Shown: in pieces, positions 62,127 to 64,000 of the stretch
Layout of the letters: each line of letters starts with the position of its first letter
Position numbering within the stretch: the stretch's first letter is position 1
NCBI GenBank assembly: GCA_959026725.1
Contig: CAUFMG010000001.1
Span: 1-64,000, forward strand
DNA length: 64,000 bases
Origin: an uncultured Collinsella sp.
Lineage (GTDB): Bacteria; Actinomycetota; Coriobacteriia; Coriobacteriales; Coriobacteriaceae
Direction of reading: 5' to 3'
Notes under the pieces: generated by a model
The model's database searches: none
What the model saw: the letters and a program-made list of their open reading frames with translations, nothing else
Told to the model about the DNA's origin: nothing
Program-made: the position numbers and the translations under genes

Positions 62127-62148
62127 CCGCCGTTCGTTAGAACGGCGG
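62127..62148 (-). terminator. Hairpin after the oxidoreductase gene
   Basis: CCGCCGTTC/GAACGGCGG with a 4-nt loop, just past the stop codon of the gene ending at 62156. No T tract. Confidence 0.55.
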
Positions 62149-62155
62149 AACCTCA

Positions 62156-64000
62156 TTACTTGCGACCGAACTTAATCTTGATGGCGCGCTTGAGCGCGTA
62201 CTTGCCCAGGCTTGGGAGCTTTTGCTCGTATTTGACCATCGTGGAGCACTCGGGGCGGTCGCGATCCAGATGGATGGCGTCGAACGCGCACTTGGTGGTG
62301 CACAGGCCGCAGCCGATGCACTTGTTGGGGTCGACGATCGAGGCGCCGCAGCCCAGGCAGCGGGCGGTCTCGGCGCGCACCTGCTCCTCGGTAAAGGTCT
62401 CAACATACTCGCTAAACGGCGCAGCCTTCTCGCGTTCGCGGTCCACATGCGCAACCTCGCGGCTCGCGTTGTCGTAGCTCTCGAGCACAACGTCGTCGCG
62501 ATCGAGCGCGGTGTAGCGGCGCTGATTGCGGCCGATGGTGAGCGTGGAGCCCGGCTGCACAAAGCGATGGATGGACACGGCGGCCTCGTGGCCGGCGGCG
62601 ATAGCGTCGATGGCAAAGCTGGGGCCGGTGTAGACGTCGCCGCCCACAAAGATGTCTGGCTCGGCGGTCTGGTAGGTCTGGGGATCGGCAAGGGCACCCT
62701 GGCCGCGGCCGAGCTCCACCTTGGAGCCAGCCAGCAGGTCGCCCCACACAATGGACTGGCCGATGGACATGACCACGCGGTCGGCATCGACGCGGCGCAG
62801 GTCGTTCTCGTCGTACTCGGGCGCAAAACGGCCCTCGTCGTCAAAAACACGCGTGCAGCGCTTGAAGGTGATGCCGCACACACGACCGGCCTCGTCCAGG
62901 TGAACTTCCTTGGGGCCCCAACCGCAGCTGATGTGCGCGCCGTCCTCAACGGCCTCGCGACGCTCCTCCTCGTTGGCGGGCATCTGGGCCTCGCTCTCCA
63001 GGCAGAACATCTCAACGTGCTCGGAACCCAGACGGCAGGCGTTGCGGGCAACGTCGATGGCCACGTTGCCGCCGCCCACCACAATGGTGCGGCCGGACAG
63101 GGTATCGATCTTGCCGCTGTTAACCTCGCGAAGGAAGTCGACGGCCACGGTCACGTCCTCGGCATCCTCGCCCGGAATACCGGCAAGGCGGCCGCCCTGG
63201 CAGCCGATGGCCACGTAAAAGGCCTTAAAGCCCTGCGCGCGCAGCTCGTCGAGCGTCACATCGCGACCGACCTCAACGCCATAGCGGAACTCGGCACCCA
63301 TCAGGCGAATGACCTCGACCTCGGCCTCGATAACATCCTTCTGCAGCTTAAAGCTGGGAATGCCGTAGGTGAGCATGCCGCCCGGGCGCTCATTCTTCTC
63401 GAATACGACGGGCTTGTAGCCCTTCTCGGCCAGGTAGAAAGCGCAGGACAGGCCGGCTGGGCCGGCACCGATAATGGCGATCTTCTGGTCGAAGCCGCCG
63501 GCACGCGTCGGGGTCACCACAGGCGGGACATAGCGGGTCGCGGCATCCAGATCGCGCTGGGCGATGAACTTCTTGACCTCGTCGATAGCCACGGCGGCGT
63601 CCACACGGCCGCGAGTGCAGGCATCCTCACAGCGGCGGTTGCACACACGGCCGCAGATAGCGGGCAGCGGGTTCTCGCGCTTGATGAGTGCCAGCGCCTC
63701 GTCATAGCGACCCTGAGCCGCGAGCTTCAAATAGCCCTGAACGGCAACATGCGCGGGGCAGGCCGTCTTGCAGGGAGCGGTGCCGGACTCGTGCGTCTCG
63801 ATACGGTTATCGTTGCGGTAGTTGGGCGACCACTTGGTGTGGTCCCACTTGGTGGCATCGGGCAGCTCCTGGCGCGGATACTCGGGCACCTGTCCGCCGG
63901 CCTTTTTGCTGCAGAGCTTCTGGCCCAGCTTGGCGGCACCGGCAGGGCACACCTCAACGCAGCGACCGCAGGCCACGCACTTGTCCTTCTCGACCTTGGC
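62156..64000 (-). CDS. GltD-like FAD/NAD(P) oxidoreductase with 4Fe-4S domains (5' end outside window)
   Basis: At least 614 residues, open to the right edge, so the start is missing. Domains in order: a ferredoxin-like cluster (CVACGRCVEVCPAG), the glutamate-synthase beta Fer4 region (CKTACPAHV and CGRVCNRRCEDAC), FAD-binding GAGPAGLSCAFYLAEKG, NAD(P)-binding VVGGGNVAIDVAR, and two C-terminal clusters (CLGCGAS and CIGCGLCTTKC). The extra clusters suggest electron transfer between NAD(P)H and ferredoxin-linked enzymes rather than plain glutamate synthase. The exact partner is unknown; HypA next door hints at hydrogen metabolism. Confidence 0.85.
   Translation of the reverse strand, partial: AKVEKDKCVACGRCVEVCPAGAAKLGQKLCSKKAGGQVPEYPRQELPDATKWDHTKWSPNYRNDNRIETHESGTAPCKTACPAHVAVQGYLKLAAQGRYDEALALIKRENPLPAICGRVCNRRCEDACTRGRVDAAVAIDEVKKFIAQRDLDAATRYVPPVVTPTRAGGFDQKIAIIGAGPAGLSCAFYLAEKGYKPVVFEKNERPGGMLTYGIPSFKLQKDVIEAEVEVIRLMGAEFRYGVEVGRDVTLDELRAQGFKAFYVAIGCQGGRLAGIPGEDAEDVTVAVDFLREVNSGKIDTLSGRTIVVGGGNVAIDVARNACRLGSEHVEMFCLESEAQMPANEEERREAVEDGAHISCGWGPKEVHLDEAGRVCGITFKRCTRVFDDEGRFAPEYDENDLRRVDADRVVMSIGQSIVWGDLLAGSKVELGRGQGALADPQTYQTAEPDIFVGGDVYTGPSFAIDAIAAGHEAAVSIHRFVQPGSTLTIGRNQRRYTALDRDDVVLESYDNASREVAHVDREREKAAPFSEYVETFTEEQVRAETARCLGCGASIVDPNKCIGCGLCTTKCAFDAIHLDRDRPECSTMVKYEQKLPSLGKYALKRAIKIKFGRK

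Overview
This is 64 kb of a high-GC bacterial chromosome. It most resembles a Coriobacteriia gut actinobacterium of the Collinsella type. The evidence is an actinobacterial kinase/FHA/phosphatase/RodA-PBP cell-wall cluster combined with an anaerobic, low-redox metabolism: single-chain pyruvate:ferredoxin oxidoreductase, carbamate kinase, mannose-type PTS, hydrogenase maturation HypA, and a GltD-like oxidoreductase rich in iron-sulfur motifs. Genus assignment is inference. Most genes have clear AGGAGG/GAAAGG ribosome sites and many sit in overlapping operons.

Layout. 0.2-8.9 kb: two LytS/LytTR two-component systems (one coupled to a family 2 glycosyltransferase), a small phosphodiesterase, a UMF1-type MFS transporter and a zinc-dependent phospholipase C-like protein. 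8.9-15 kb: amidohydrolase plus APC permease, a membrane-anchored C39-like cysteine peptidase, and carbamate kinase. 15-21.5 kb: a DUF3830 pair, a DUF4143 ATPase preceded by three phased direct repeats, and PFOR. 21.9-25.6 kb: a three-gene operon of secreted protein, Ser/Thr kinase and FHA protein. 25.9-32.1 kb: recR, ybaB and dnaX, with ybaB and dnaX separated by about 2.8 kb of accessory genes (DUF234 ATPase, small membrane protein, DUF4160 pair). 32.2-43.3 kb: YcxB-like protein, then the cell-wall signalling cluster: kinase, FhaA, FhaB, PP2C, SEDS-PBP fusion, PASTA kinase.

43.55-57.74 kb is an integrated mobilizable element in the 3' end of a tRNA-Arg(CCU) gene. Its ends are exact 48-bp repeats. 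The left end carries a tyrosine integrase and an excisionase-like gene. MobC, a relaxase and a probable oriT are present, but no conjugation pore genes, so it is read as an IME. Cargo includes a coiled-coil protein, three calcineurin-like phosphoesterases (one broken by an in-frame amber codon), two very small ORFs, a membrane protein, a lipoprotein-like protein, and a 1116-residue coiled-coil/CAP surface protein with a sorting-like tail. A 685-bp non-coding stretch upstream of mobC holds many inverted repeats, including two stem-loops with near-identical 16-nt loops.

57.7-64 kb: tRNA-Arg, a complete mannose-family PTS operon (EIIAB, EIIC, EIID, DUF956), HypA, and a GltD-like FAD oxidoreductase that runs off the right edge.

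The least explained parts are the paired stem-loops of the IME, the small-ORF/phosphoesterase block, the secreted protein-kinase-FHA operon, and several structured intergenic repeats (131-bp element at 13.2 kb, nested 123-bp inverted repeat at 17.8 kb, tRNA-derived scar at 43.4 kb).
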